Made by a program: the position numbers and the translations under genes. Source: Hofstenia miamia (Eukaryota; Xenacoelomorpha; Acoela; Hofsteniidae). From it: 27,851 nucleotides of DNA. How positions within the stretch are numbered: the stretch's first letter is position 1; the number at the start of each line of letters is the position of its first letter. The DNA lies in assembly GCA_900660155.1 (NCBI GenBank), contig CABFPE010000424.1:555705-583555 (forward strand), in the 5' to 3' direction. Shown piece by piece: positions 1 through 10,758 of the stretch. The notes below the pieces were generated by a model. That model saw nothing but the letters and a program-made list of their open reading frames with translations. It did no database searches and was not told where the DNA came from.

Positions 1-272
1 CAAAACAAAACAAACAAAACAAAAAAACCTACTTACAAAAAATGAATAACATCTTAAATGACTCATCAAAATTTAGCAAAGTTTATCCTGACTCGAAAAT
101 TAAGAACAATTACTTTATGCATATTGAAGAAAAATTTAACAAGAAGTTACTATCTCTATATATAAATATATATAATCTAATATGAAATCTACAATAATAT
201 TCGAGCAAAGGAAGTCAACCAGCTAGACTTTATGGACTTGCAAAAGTACATAAAGACAATAAAGATCCTCCA

Positions 273-1091
273 ATGAGACGAATTCTTTCTATGGTTAATT
301 CAGTAACTTCAAACTTGAGCAAATGGCTTGATAGTATTCTTAAGGAATTCTTACCAAATAAATATGTGCTATCCGACTCTTTTGAATTTATTGATGAACT
401 CAACACCTTTTACAGAAAGAATCAATTTAAAAAATTTACTGTTAGTTACGATGTTAAAAGCCTTTTTACTAACATACCTGTTGAAAAGACTATAGAACAT
501 TTAATATCAATTATTCCTCAAGAAAAGATCGAAACCGAAATGAATACTATAAGAGAACTTTTGAAAATGGCATGCTTAGATAATTCTTTTCTTTTTAATG
601 GCTCCATTTATAATCAAATTGATGGTATGTCTATGAGATCTCCCTTAGGCCCGACCATGGCTGAATTTGCAATGGACATTATTGAAAGAAATTTTACTAA
701 TCATAATTTTCTATTTTATAAGCGATATGTTGATGATATCTTTGCTGTGTTTAGTAGCCAAGATGAAGCAAATAATTTTTTAAAATATTTAAACAATCAA
801 ATGACTGAAATTCAATTTACAATGGAAAATCAAATTGACAACAAACTAATATTTCTAGATACTCAAATTTCACATCATCATACAACTTTTTCTTCAAGTT
901 ATCACTTCAAAATCACTAACACTGGCTTATACATACCATTTACATCTTATTGTGACAAGAAGTATAAAATCAACTGCGTCAAAGCAATTTGCAAAAGAAT
1001 TTATTCAATATCATCTGATTACAAAGTTCTAACATCAGCACTTGACACATTGTACACAGTTTTTGAAAACAATGGTTATCTGCATAAATAA
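273..1091 (+). pseudogene. Reverse transcriptase core of the Penelope-like element
   Basis: A 272-codon open stretch encoding the PLE RT palm and fingers. It runs from the MRRILSMVNS motif (equivalent of the family's RPILSMV box) through motif A (DVKSLFTNIP, about residue 62), motif B (SPLGPTMAEF) and YVDD (about residue 155) to the LDTQI block. PLE RTs are related to telomerase RT and copy RNA at nicks made by the linked GIY-YIG nuclease. The ATG at 273 is internal to the original protein, because the same frame continues upstream to at least 210. The stop at 1089-1091 is premature relative to the nuclease domain, so this is not an independent gene. Confidence 0.85.
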
Positions 1092-1259
1092 ATTAAGAAA
1101 ATTATCACAAATTTTACAACAAGATAATGAAACAAAGTTAATAACTCAATCATTGCAAGATTAAGAGAAGCAAAAAATATATTGAAAACTTCCATATATA
1201 GAAAACAACATCAAGAAATTGTCAAAGAACTAAGTAAATATTAATAAAAAGCTCATAAG

Positions 1260-1558
1260 ATTAAGACTTATTCCAATTTTTAGTACTTTGAAAATTGAAC
1301 ATCTTTTTAAAAACAAAGACAACATTCCCGAAGACTTAGTTTCTTCAATAGTTTATAAATATCAATGTGAGAATTGTAACAAATTGTGTAATTGGAGAAA
1401 CAAGACACCATTTCGGGAAGCGCATAAAAGAGCACATTAATGGACATTTAAATACTGAAATATTTCAACACCATCATGAAATTAAAAAAGAAAATTTTAA
1501 CATCATTATAAAAACTATCAATACAAAAATAGGGGAAGCATTAGGGAAGTGATCCAAA
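1260..1558 (+). pseudogene. GIY-YIG-type endonuclease remnant of the Penelope-like element
   Basis: Frames shift between a segment ending YKYQCENCN and the next, VIGETRHHFGKRIKEH followed by HLNTEIFQHH. The order CxxC, (Y)IGET, R..EH is that of the PLE nuclease. The usual tyrosine before IGET is valine here, and one indel near 1380 separates the zinc knuckle from the catalytic core. Translation ends at a TGA inside the MITE inverted repeat (about 1550), so the MITE supplied the stop. Non-functional. Confidence 0.75.
1541..1543. repeat. MITE target-site duplication, left (TTA)
   Basis: TTA immediately before the left inverted repeat. It is repeated at 1849-1851 after the right one. Removing the MITE and one copy rejoins EAL with the downstream PLE reading. 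Confidence 0.75.
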
Positions 1559-1848
1559 TTCAATACGTTAACAAATGAAAATGCAACCGTAAACAACAAT
1601 TCTAGCTTCAAATGTCTGCTTACGCTTAATAAATTTACTTGCATAGATATATTTGAAGAAATGTGCAGAACCTAAATGTGTCAAAGTTATTTCTAATAAT
1701 AATTGAGGAAAAAAAACGCCTTTAACGTAAACTTCATGTTTAGCGAATTAATTTTGAGTGTAAGTTAACGATTTGGTTTACGGTCATGTTAACGTAAAAC
1801 ACCATTTGTTAACGGTGTTGCTAACGTATTGAATTTTGATCACTTCCC
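1544..1848. mobile_element. 305-bp MITE, PIF/Harbinger type
   Basis: The left end GGGAAGTGATCCAAATTC (continuing to about 1574) is matched by the reverse complement of 1818-1848. The arms are about 31 bp with roughly two mismatches. The element is flanked by TTA at 1541-1543 and TTA at 1849-1851, a 3-bp TWA-type duplication typical of the PIF/Harbinger superfamily. The interior has no ORF but carries several subterminal GTTAACG/TTAACGT motifs in both orientations, as expected for transposase-binding sites in a non-autonomous element. It sits inside the Penelope nuclease region and is therefore younger than that insertion. Confidence 0.85.
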
Positions 1849-1851
1849 TTA
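1849..1851. repeat. MITE target-site duplication, right (TTA)
   Basis: Partner of the TTA at 1541-1543, directly abutting the right terminal inverted repeat. Confidence 0.75.
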
Positions 1852-2149
1852 TACTTAAAGAAATTAGACCGGAGAACATACTGAACAAGCAAATGAATAC
1901 ATTTCAAAGATTACATTTATTTTAAATCTTAGCATATAGAAATTATTTTAGTTAATTATAAAGTGTAGTTTATAGTTTTGTAAAAAAAATTTTTTCTGGG
2001 AAAATATTTCTGACTATAAATTTGCTTTGCCTAAAATAGGCTCGGTTTGGGTTCGTTGTATATCCAATACTCTGCTTAAGCTAGGCTCGATTGGTTGACA
2101 AGTCTATTTTACAGTAAGAGTCCTTTAAGCAGAAGTCCTTGAGTAAGCT

Positions 2150-2620
2150 CAAATGGAGATCGCCCAACTGCACCCCTGAGAATGCCAATTGACAAAAAGA
2201 TAATGGCTCTAATTGCATGTAATTTCAAAGTCTCAGATACAAAAAGGTATTAGAAGTTGGTGAAACTGTCAATTTAGTGTTTCATGATACATTTTGGAAG
2301 AAATATTCGCAGCTTGCAATATATACGAATTGAAACAAATGTGAAAGCTGCTCTGGAAAACCTCTGTGCTGTATCATGACAACGTTCTTCCTCATGTCTC
2401 TACAGCAACAAATCAATTTCTTGATGTGAGGTACTGTGTAAAACTATGCGAACCGCTTGGTTCTAAAATTTTGAGATGGTTTGTTTTTCGAAATTGAAGG
2501 CCTTCGAGAAAGCCTATAAAGAAATACAAAACAAATGACGAGTCGACACCTTGAGAAACTAAAAATGTACAGTCAAAATGTAATTGCCAAAGTGTGTACT
2601 AATATTGCAATTATGTTATT
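2150..2620 (+). mobile_element. Tc1/mariner-like transposase relic
   Basis: Degenerate coding remnant. Around 2365-2440 one frame reads VLYHDNVLPHVSTATNQFLD, which matches the HDNxxPH..xxT..FL block around the second catalytic aspartate of mariner transposases. Further 3' (about 2505-2600) another frame reads EGLRESL, then KQMTSRHLEKLK and later VIAKVCTNI, resembling the C-terminal end of mariner proteins. The proline/SPDL block expected between them is unrecognisable, and stops and frame changes are frequent. No terminal inverted repeats were found. The family call rests on short motifs only. Confidence 0.5.
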
Positions 2621-5600
2621 TTTATAAGTATAAATTTTTAAACTTCGTATAATTGACGTTCCTATTTTGACATTTTAAACTTCAGCACATCTTTCATAAC
2701 GTTGAAAAATAAAAAACCGTATCCGCTTGAATGTCCTAACGATCGCTTCTAGATCAATTGTGTCATACAGATATATTTCATAAGAATTAAATGTGTATAT
2801 AATTGATCGAAATAATTTTAAACGGGAATATATAACACTGTCTAACACCAAAATATTCATGAAACCAATCGAGTGTTGTATGTTAAACTATAATTTCTTG
2901 CTCTATGTCGCTATTCTGCTTCAAAAATTGGTTTGACCAATATTTTCTGTAAACTCTATTACGGAATTAATTGATTTTTCAAAGGTAATATAAGTTCTTG
3001 ATTTTGTAAGAAACCATAAAGTTGCCATTCTAATATGCTTTGTAATATTTTACAAAGCGTAAGTAAAAGACTTTAGAGTATTACTTATGGATGCATTCAT
3101 TTTGAATGCTAACCAACACTTCCGCAATTTTAACTTAATATTTATTTGTTATAATTATTCTGAAATACTAGTTATACATAGCATTCACGTAAAGATTAAA
3201 ACTGATAATGTATTTGCTAAAATGTATAGCACTTATAAGAACGAAAATATTCAGATTTTTATTGAGGCAAATTTGAGATCAAGCTCAGGGTTTTTAATTG
3301 AGATCGAGATCAGGGTTGAGCTTAATATTTGAAAAAAAACTTACTTCCCCGTGTCAACATATGTGGTTGCCACATTGGATGTAGTAAAATCATTTATCTT
3401 AAAATTATCTCTATCAATGTCTAAAGGAGAAACGCTTTATTATATATATATCTAACGAGGGCTCATCGTACCAACAATTATTTGAGACTGGGTACCATGT
3501 CCCCACCACAAGGGTTCCCTGACTACAAGACAATTTTTTTAATTGAAAAACCAATCTTGATGTAGTATTGATTATGCATATAAAAGTTGAGTTTTAAAGC
3601 TGTAAAATAGAAAACGAATAAATATCTAGTATTTTCATAACCCAGAAATAAAGTTTTTCCTAAGCACAATAAAAATAGTATAGTAATTGGACGTATCATA
3701 TCCACATCATAATCAAAAACAAAATCTTTCCACCAGCAGCAGGCTTGGGCCATGGAACTCATCGTTAACTAAGTCGAATTAAGTGATTGTTTAAGTCAGT
3801 TAAGCTATGGAGTATACGTATGATAAACGTGTTAATCATTTTGTAAAACTAGAATGAATTGTAAAATTAGCAGTGAGCTAATATTGGAATAACTTTATTA
3901 AAGGAATAATTAAGTTTATTTCGTAACAAAAATAACAATTGTAATAGAACTATCTTTTGTTTCTACAATGCTAGAAATAAATAAAATTCTTAAACTTGGA
4001 CATATTTCCATGTAGTACGTTAGACTGCAAAAATAGTAGTGCCTAATGGCGATATCTAAACAAAAAAAATTAACAAATGAAACTGAATTTTTGCATGAAA
4101 ATGTGAATTATTTCAAGAAATCAAATATTATAAATGCATTGTTTTTTTCCAAAAGTATAAAATTATAATTTCACTACAATCATGAAATTTATTTGTATAT
4201 TATTAATAATAATATCTGACATTGAAATCGAGTGTTTAATGGACTAATTTTATTTTTGTAAAAATCAAAATTTAATTATGAACTAACTCAGCATTTAAGA
4301 TATATCCTGTATTCCATAGGTTATAGATTTCATTAAGATACCATAAAGCACAAACAGGAATGCTCGGCAAAATTGTCATTTTTACTAAAATATAGATTTC
4401 AAAATAATTTTACAGCATTGGCAACGTTAAACTGGGTCAAAATTTTAAGTTCAAAAATTGGTTTCTTGATGAACGTTACATTATTTCATAAATTGAAGAA
4501 TATCATTTAACCTTATTAAGCAAAAAGCGGTGTAAAATCATTTGTATTGGCTCGGAAATTTTAGAGTTTATTTCCCGCCTGAGTAAAATTGCACTAACTC
4601 AAATATGTATTTCCTATTTCTGAGTCAAATATATTCATTAACAAAATCAGCATTCCTTAAATCTATATAACCAGTATAGAAACCTGATGACTGTTTTTAT
4701 TCATATTGAATGATAGACATTAGAAGAGCTTCTGTTGTTTTATAATATATTTAGGATAATATATTTTAGAGAAATATGGGGTAAGTATGCAAAAATATAT
4801 TTAACCTCGATTAAAATTTGATCATTCGAGATCGAGTTAGAGGTTGGATCCCTGGAAATAAACCCATTTCATAATGCGAATTATAAATTTGTCAGCTGAA
4901 TACAAAACGTGGGACCTTATGATATTTGAAAAAGTGAGCAATTATTACCAAAAATGCTATTCGAAATTTTCCCAAAAAAATGTTTTTGAACGTAAAAATT
5001 AAGATGCATTAGTTAACGTTTGAATAATTTTACAAAAGATGTTTTATTAGATTTGTTCAATGAGGGATGACGCGTAAGAAAGAGACGATGCAGGCGTACA
5101 AAAGCAGAATTTTAGAGGGAATATCTATTTAACTACTAAAAGCTTTTAAAATTATCCAATTACTAAAACATGGTTTTAATGAAATAATTCAGTTGCAATG
5201 TTGACACAACTAAGTAATTAAGACAACTTGCTAAAACTAAATCCGATTGAAATTTTGCGTCATTGAAAACAATATCAGTGATCAACCGCATTATTTTTGG
5301 TAACTCCGTTATTCTGACAATTCTTGTACTCAGATCAAGCAAAAGAACCTACCGTCTATTATCATTCGAAATAATCACAAATCAAATTTCAAAAATTTAA
5401 ATGATTTATTTGCGAGGAACTAAAACTAATAAGATATTGTAACGCCATAGCTCAAGCCTGAGAAACTTGTTTTGTAGTTTCACATTTGTAGATGTGTATA
5501 AATTTTCTGACTGAAAAGAGCAATAATTATAAAAGGCTTACGAACAGTATTTAAAACTCAATAAAATTGTTTTGTTGATCGAGATTCTTTTATATATTTA

Positions 5601-7170
5601 AGAATGCGCAATAGGTTAAATTTAGAGCTATCATCAGAGCTTAATCTTGCATAAATAAGCAAAGTAGAACCAAGTATAGCAATTATTGTGAACAAATATC
5701 ATATGTATAATCATTTACAATATTTCATTTCATAAATCATCATTAAATTGGAAAATTTCAATAGTCAATCATCACAGACAAGGTAATTGTTTAAGATAAT
5801 CTTCAGCTATAGTTTGACAACTTTTGATGTTTCTATTGGCGTTGCAATTGTGTCCTTGGCAACAGTAGTATTTTGTAATTTCGAATATTTTGCACTTTTC
5901 TAAGATGTAAATCTCATTAGTACAACAAAGTTAAATTGAACTTGAATGAGGAATACACTAATAAAAGATTTGGGATCTTGCATAATATCAAAGCTTTCTG
6001 GTTTTAAGCTACACATGATCAAAATTTTCTTCTGACTAATACGAAATGAAATACCTACATCCAGAAGATTTAATCCCTTCCCCTCGATGACGACATGGCG
6101 ACCGTCACGTTATGCATAGAAAAGCTCTTCCATGACGCTCGCCCAAACGTCAATAAACAAAGTCTTATAAGTCGACTAAATAAATGTTGGAAGCTCGTAA
6201 TATGATGCTAGAATATAATTGACGTATTTTAAATGAACCAATAGGTATGAAAGGAGGAACCAAGCAGAGTAACGAGATTTTTGCACACGATCGGCGCTTA
6301 GTTCTAAACCAGCACTTTTATTGTTTACGATATTTATTGTTTCTTTCTCAACACATACCTGGCTACCTGTATTTGCAGTATCTGGCAGTGAAATTTAATA
6401 TCGCGATACTAGGACCCCTTTTGCATTGGATGTCCAGAAAAACCTGATCTCTGCTCTATTGAACATGTCAAATCCTTTCCAGCCAGTAATTAGTTATAAG
6501 TAAAGTCAATTCGGTTGTTTTTTTCATTTACCATACAATACTCAAGAAATACCATTTTTGAAAAATTCTAAAAATTCAGGAAGTTCACTTTTTTAAGTAC
6601 ATTTCAGAGTTTCGAGTGGAAGGGGTTAATGAGCACGACAGTCTATTTAATTAAATTAGTTAAGTGCGACAAATTTAAATTTCTAAGATTTAAGCAAAAA
6701 AGGAATAAATTGAAATACGTCTCGTTCAATTTCATTGACAGTCGAATTCGATTCGGGTGAAGGGAGCGGCGAAACACCTACTCCCCATCCAGCCGAAGTA
6801 GGCAGAAAATCTTGCGTAAACCACTATTAGTGTTAACTAGTTTAGGAATATGGAATAAGTATAAGGCCCTAAGAGATTACAAAGTCTTGATAACCTAAAA
6901 CTATTTGTGGTAATATATTGATCAAATACCTAATTTCCAATAACTGAATGAAAAAGAAACACCAATCACAAATTTCAAATGATAAACAACGTTAATAATA
7001 TGTAATATTACTAAATTAATAAATTGCACTTGGATGTTAAGTAAAAATCCTTAAATTTAGAGGAAATACAATCAGAATTGCACACATTTAAAAATCAATT
7101 TCCGAACATTTTCCAACAATCAAGAGAATAATACTTACAATTGAAAGACGCGTCTATACAAATGAACTAA
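2620..7170. other. Long AT-rich stretch without recognisable genes
   Basis: Only short chance-like ORFs (up to about 80 codons) are present, with no family motifs, no convincing splice-site series and no RNA gene. Small items: GAGATC/GAGATT-rich patches at 3272-3324 and about 4824-4849, which resemble the reverse complement of the TCAATC repeats near 15.1 kb, and somewhat less AT-rich patches at about 6070-6440 and 6750-6830. I saw no tRNA A/B boxes. Confidence 0.6.
3272..3324 (-). repeat. Short patch of GAGATC-type hexamer repeats
   Basis: Contains several GAGATC/GAGCTC-like hexamers (for example ATTGAGATCGAGATCAGGG). On the reverse strand they read GATCTC/TCAATC-like, similar to the units at 15084-15172 and 15739-15820. 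It probably belongs to the same dispersed repeat, but the copy is short and diverged. Confidence 0.35.
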
Positions 7171-7235
7171 AATTTTTTATAATTGATTAAAATGCTAAAG
7201 CGGAAAACGCTAGATACTGCACTTTGATACGATTG

Positions 7236-9004
7236 TCAATTGATGACGACTTGGTTTTTCTTGAGATTTATAAAAATCGAACGCATTCGGCTGACGTCTT
7301 TTGTACACTTACTATTCTTTGGATTAAAGTCACACAGATTGGAAATGCGTTCCCAGCTGCCCTCGCTACCACTGAAGCTTTTGCGTTGTGTAAGACATTC
7401 ATTTTCAGTTAGACGATTCTCTTTGTTTTTCATAACCTAAAGTCAAATAAGTAATTTTGTATAGATTGTTGTATTTCTTAGATACCGATATGATCTTGTG
7501 CTCTGGAAAGCACATCTTCGATTAGTAAAAAATATCAGTGATAACAAAACAGCACATAATAAAAAAACAACTAGGTACACCAAGAGATGGTATTTGCTAA
7601 AGTAAATAAATGACAAAAAATATATAAAATTTATTTTTTTAAACAAATTTTCAAAACATTTGAAAGTTTAATTTACTCTGCTTAATTCAAACTAAAATTT
7701 GAAGTAACAATGAATAAAAAACATTTTCCAAACATTATACTGCAGTATCCCTGAAATACAAAAATGATAGCAGCAATTCTTTAATAATCAAGTGTAATTC
7801 AGAATAAATGGGTTATTAGAAAAAAATTTTATTTCCACAATTCGAATTTATCACAAGAGAGATACGAATTTAAGCAGGGTTGTTAAAAATCGAAGATTGT
7901 ACATCGAATCTTAAGCGAAAGTGAAAATCAGCTATGATGAAATTCACTCAATTTTAAAAATTGTGAAAAACACTGAGAAAAAGTAACACACATTTTGGGC
8001 CAACTCTCATCAGAAGAAAAGCATAAAACATTTAAAGTTAGTTATATAAATCCCCTCTTGTCTTCTTTTTACAAAAAATTGGAATTTGAACTATTCCTTA
8101 GCGAACGATAAATTTAGGTCTACATAAAATAATGTTGAAAAGATTCATTTTATGGATACAATGCATGCAAATACTTATGGCCTAGTATTTAGAAAATTCC
8201 ATAATACCTATTAGAAAAAAATGCTCGAATTTGAAGGCTCTCTTCCGTTTAATATGCGAATTGTGTGGATGGATTTCTACGCATTAAACTAAAATGTGAA
8301 AAAAGTTAAGCATCAGCCATTTCAAAAAATATTTTTCATCAACATAGCATACTATGTCTTGCAAAAATTACCCTTTCGCGTATAATTAGAAAAATAAAAA
8401 ACCGTCAAAATGCAAGTTGCTGAATTTTTTTTAAAAAAAATATGACCAATCATTATTTTGCATACATAAAATGCCTAAATATTGTTTATGGATCGCTTTA
8501 GGTAAACTGAATTTTGTGGATCGATCTATAACACTTGTTGATGAAATATGTATCGAACACTTAAACCACGACAGCCCCGTTACTATTTCTCTAAAATCAG
8601 TTTAATAATATAGGTGTTCTTAATCAGCAATACAGAGATATTAAATTGAAAATTACTTGTTCATCGTGCCGACGATACCATTCTTCGAGGTCCTTCCTCG
8701 CTTTCTCTTTCATTTCCTTGATTTCATTTTCTTCTCTTTCATCTTGTTGCCTCAAACGGAGCTTAAGTTCTTCTCTCCAAGCAACCAATGTCTCAGGCTC
8801 AGGACGCGGTCTCTCAATTGATTCTAAATGAGCATATGGATTCTCGGTGACAGAACCAACATTTTCTTGTACTTCAGATACGTGTTGAATGTCATTATTT
8901 AATTCTTCAGTGGACTCCTCTAGTTGAATAGAGGTTGAATCTAAAGGTTCATTGCTGTCTAACGGTTGCGGAGTCTGATCATCTGTTGCATCGTTATCTG
9001 CCAT
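7236..9004 (-). CDS. Clc: Clathrin light chain (two exons)
   Basis: Exon 1 is 9004-8657 (116 codons) and exon 2 is 7436-7236 (66 codons plus TGA), giving about 182 aa. Splice sites fit: GAACAA|GTAATT donor, GACTTTAG|GTT acceptor, phase 0, intron 1,220 bp. The N-terminal ~75 residues are acidic and low-complexity. Residues ~80-130 form the heavy-chain-binding coiled coil (WREELK, then KEKARKDLEEWYRRHDEQ running into KNKENR across the junction). The C-terminus WERISNLCDFNPK...KDVSRMRS is the diagnostic light-chain block. The protein binds clathrin heavy chain on coated vesicles and regulates lattice assembly. It is shorter than the usual ~215-230 aa. The conserved N-terminal FLA..E segment, which in relatives binds Hip1-type proteins, is not seen. 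A splice acceptor lies one base before the ATG (see 9006). A TATAAA on the minus strand at 7181-7176 might act in poly(A) addition. Confidence 0.92.
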
Positions 9005-9005
9005 T

Positions 9006-9022
9006 CTGTAAAAAATAAATTT
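9006..9022 (-). other. Splice acceptor one base upstream of the clathrin light chain ATG
   Basis: On the minus strand the sequence TTTATTTTTTACAG|A precedes the ATG at 9004. It is a T-rich tract with a consensus ACAG, leaving only one base of leader. Either a spliced leader is added here in trans, or an upstream 5' exon lies beyond 9022. The second option could supply the missing conserved N-terminus. The sequence alone does not decide. Confidence 0.6.
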
Positions 9023-9082
9023 TAAGACTTAACCAATTGGTGCGATTTACATAAGAACAAAATTTTAAATAACGGAAATTCC

Positions 9083-9430
9083 TTATGTATAAGTCGCAAC
9101 TGTATACCTAAAATTTTATCTAAAAGTTGGGTTGTGGCTTATACACACAGTCTAAAATTTATAGTGTAAACTTCTCATTACGTTCGTGGTTAAGGTACCT
9201 CTTAGAATGCGTAAAAGCTGAAAATAATCTATTCAAAAATAAGATATTAAGAAGTATCCAGCACTTGTGAATAGGTTAAAAATTAAGTTTGTTAAATGAA
9301 TGGAAAACCGCATGTGGGCAAAGAAATTTAGGGTGTCATCGCGGATGCGCCTTATACACGCTTTATACCTGTAAATAAAAAAAACTTCAAAGTTTGGGAT
9401 GCGGCTTATACCCGAGGATTTACGATATTT
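9083..9430. repeat. Degenerate non-coding repeat with recurring CTTATAC motifs
   Basis: Four blocks share a core of the form G(A/T)TGCGGCTTATACNC. They are TATGTATAAGTCGCAACTG (about 9085), GGGTTGTGGCTTATACACAC (about 9129), GATGCGCCTTATACACGC (about 9343) and GGGATGCGGCTTATACCCG (about 9397). The first is in inverted orientation to the others. This resembles widely dispersed animal repeats built from such phrases, probably a non-autonomous DNA transposon. Family assignment was not possible by eye. It lies upstream of the clathrin light chain gene. Confidence 0.5.
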
Positions 9431-10150
9431 GTTTAAAGACTCCAAAATAATTTAATGACAAAAACAGTACTATATTTTGGAACTACGAAAGGTGTCTGTA
9501 AGTAATAAATGGCTTGAATTCCCCTGAAAGTAATCTATAAAAAATCACAAAATTTCTCAGGTTCACATTGTACATGCTGTCGAATGAAGATTTTTCCATT
9601 AATCGAAATAATCTCAGTTTTTTTATCAAACTTCTTGTAATGAACTAACACAAATATAATTTTAAAAATCTTCGAAAATCTTATAAATTCAAAACGTGAT
9701 AGAGCAATATCGTGCTGAAATCAAATTAATTTTTGATAAGCTCTTCTAGAAATAGACTTGGCAAAATTCCGAACTTACAAATCTTAAATTAGATTGTTTC
9801 AAAAATTATTTTAGGCATTGCAGAATCACTTAACTATGATATCTGTTGATAAGTTTCCTATTTAACAAAGTAAAAATTAAGCTATAAAGATCACAATTTT
9901 GTTAGGCCAGCTGTCATATTACTCAATGAAATTGTCAATAATTTCTGTTTGTGATATTGATTAACGTCCTTATCGAATACAGCATTTAAAATGAACCCAT
10001 ATAACAGTTGAAATTTTAATGAACATATAACATAATATCTTTCCTGAAATAATGCAATTTGCTAGTGTTATTAGAATAAATTTCGGGAGTAACATCGAAA
10101 TAGTTGTTTAAAAATGTCATCTAACCCTAAATCATATTTGTAAGATCAAA
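9431..10150. other. No recognisable feature
   Basis: AT-rich sequence with no ORF longer than background, no retroelement motif and no RNA gene seen. Confidence 0.5.
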
Positions 10151-10159
10151 CATGGTTTT

Positions 10160-10620
10160 ACTTCCACAGATATCAAAAAAACTAATCTTTAAATCAGCCT
10201 ACTGTTTAGCTGTATGGGGCGCGGCATCGAAAATATCATAAGGAAAGCTAATAATCTACAAAAGAAAAAGTTATTTAAAATCCTTGGAGATTTCGTACAA
10301 AATGATTGGTATCCTCTATTAAGAAGAAGAAATTCAAAATTGTTATCCCAAAAAATATTTTAAATTTCAAAGTCCTATCAGATGTCTCCTTTATTTCATC
10401 TCATTTTAAATGACTACATCGTAATGAATTCATCCAGGGTTTATAAAATGGAGATCCTGGATTTTAAACTTCAGTTTATTGTCTTTTCTAAGTGGAAGAA
10501 TAGGTTGCATCCATACAAGTCTAGAGAATAATACTTGTTTTAAAAATTACATCAATTCCAAGCTATCCACCTCGAATCTCGGTACTCTAGAAATCAGAAA
10601 TTAGAGGAAAATGTGGTTGG
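10160..10620 (+). mobile_element. Non-LTR retroelement relic, RT C-terminal part
   Basis: Around 10185-10370 the frames read CLAVWGAAS, then NNLQKKKLFKILG and LLRRRNSKLLSQKIF. This is the block after the RT palm in CR1/Jockey-type elements (xxVWG..., LQK.xxR.I.., L..RR...L). Frames shift and stops occur every few tens of codons. Later pieces (DYIVMNSSRVYK at about 10410, KNRLHPYKSRE at about 10495) continue the C-terminal reading. No tail or target duplication is visible. It may be part of the same array of insertions as 10759-11510, but the two overlap in domain content, so at least two elements are involved. Confidence 0.45.
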
Positions 10621-10758
10621 TTAGATGTATTAACTCTGATAGACTAAAACTTGGCATTAGCGATACAATGGGATGGTATAGAAGCTTCCTAGGAGATTGT
10701 GTTGTAAAGCCTGAACTGACAGATGAGTCTTCTTATTATTTAAGGAAGAATATTTAAT

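Larger units (their letters stand above)
42..1960 (+). mobile_element. Penelope-like retroelement, decayed, split by a MITE
   Basis: Relic of a Penelope-like element. An in-frame stretch from 42 reads like the region before the RT (SKFSKVYPDSKIKNNY, then HIEEKFNKKLL). Two stops follow near 180-195, and SQPARLYGLAKVHK, a PLE hallmark, appears at about 213-254. The RT proper is open to 1091. Motif A is YDVKSLFTNIP, motif B is SPLGPTMAEFAMD and motif C is YKRYVDDIFAVF with both catalytic aspartates kept. After 1091 come stops, then a CxxC knuckle (YQCENCN, about 1360) and, after a one-base frame change, VIGETRHHFGKRIKEH. That is the GIY-YIG-like nuclease core of PLEs, here with V where Y is usual. 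The C-terminus is cut after EAL by the MITE at 1544-1848, and the remnant (about 1852-1925) still reads LKEIRPEH. The element is non-functional. The left end may lie outside the window. Confidence 0.9.

Noticed and set aside
3087..3332. 81-codon plus-strand ORF
   Set aside because: Composition is that of translated AT-rich DNA, and its end lies in the GAGATC repeat patch.
3523..3762. 79-codon minus-strand ORF with a hydrophobic middle
   Set aside because: Could look like a membrane protein, but the F/Y/I/L/N-rich content is what T-rich and A-rich DNA gives by chance; no supporting context.
4840..4860. tRNA-like B box (AGGTTGGATCC)
   Set aside because: It lacks the GGTTCGA core, and there is no A box or cloverleaf around it.
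6247..6447. 66-codon plus-strand ORF with ATG
   Set aside because: The region is slightly less AT-rich, but I see no motif, no conserved pattern and no splice context strong enough to call a gene.
7224..7440. Plus-strand open frames opposite 7236-7436
   Set aside because: They are antisense to clathrin light chain exon 2, whose C-terminal signature is unmistakable.
8646..8831. Plus-strand serine-rich open frame
   Set aside because: Antisense shadow of the acidic/charged clathrin light chain exon 1.
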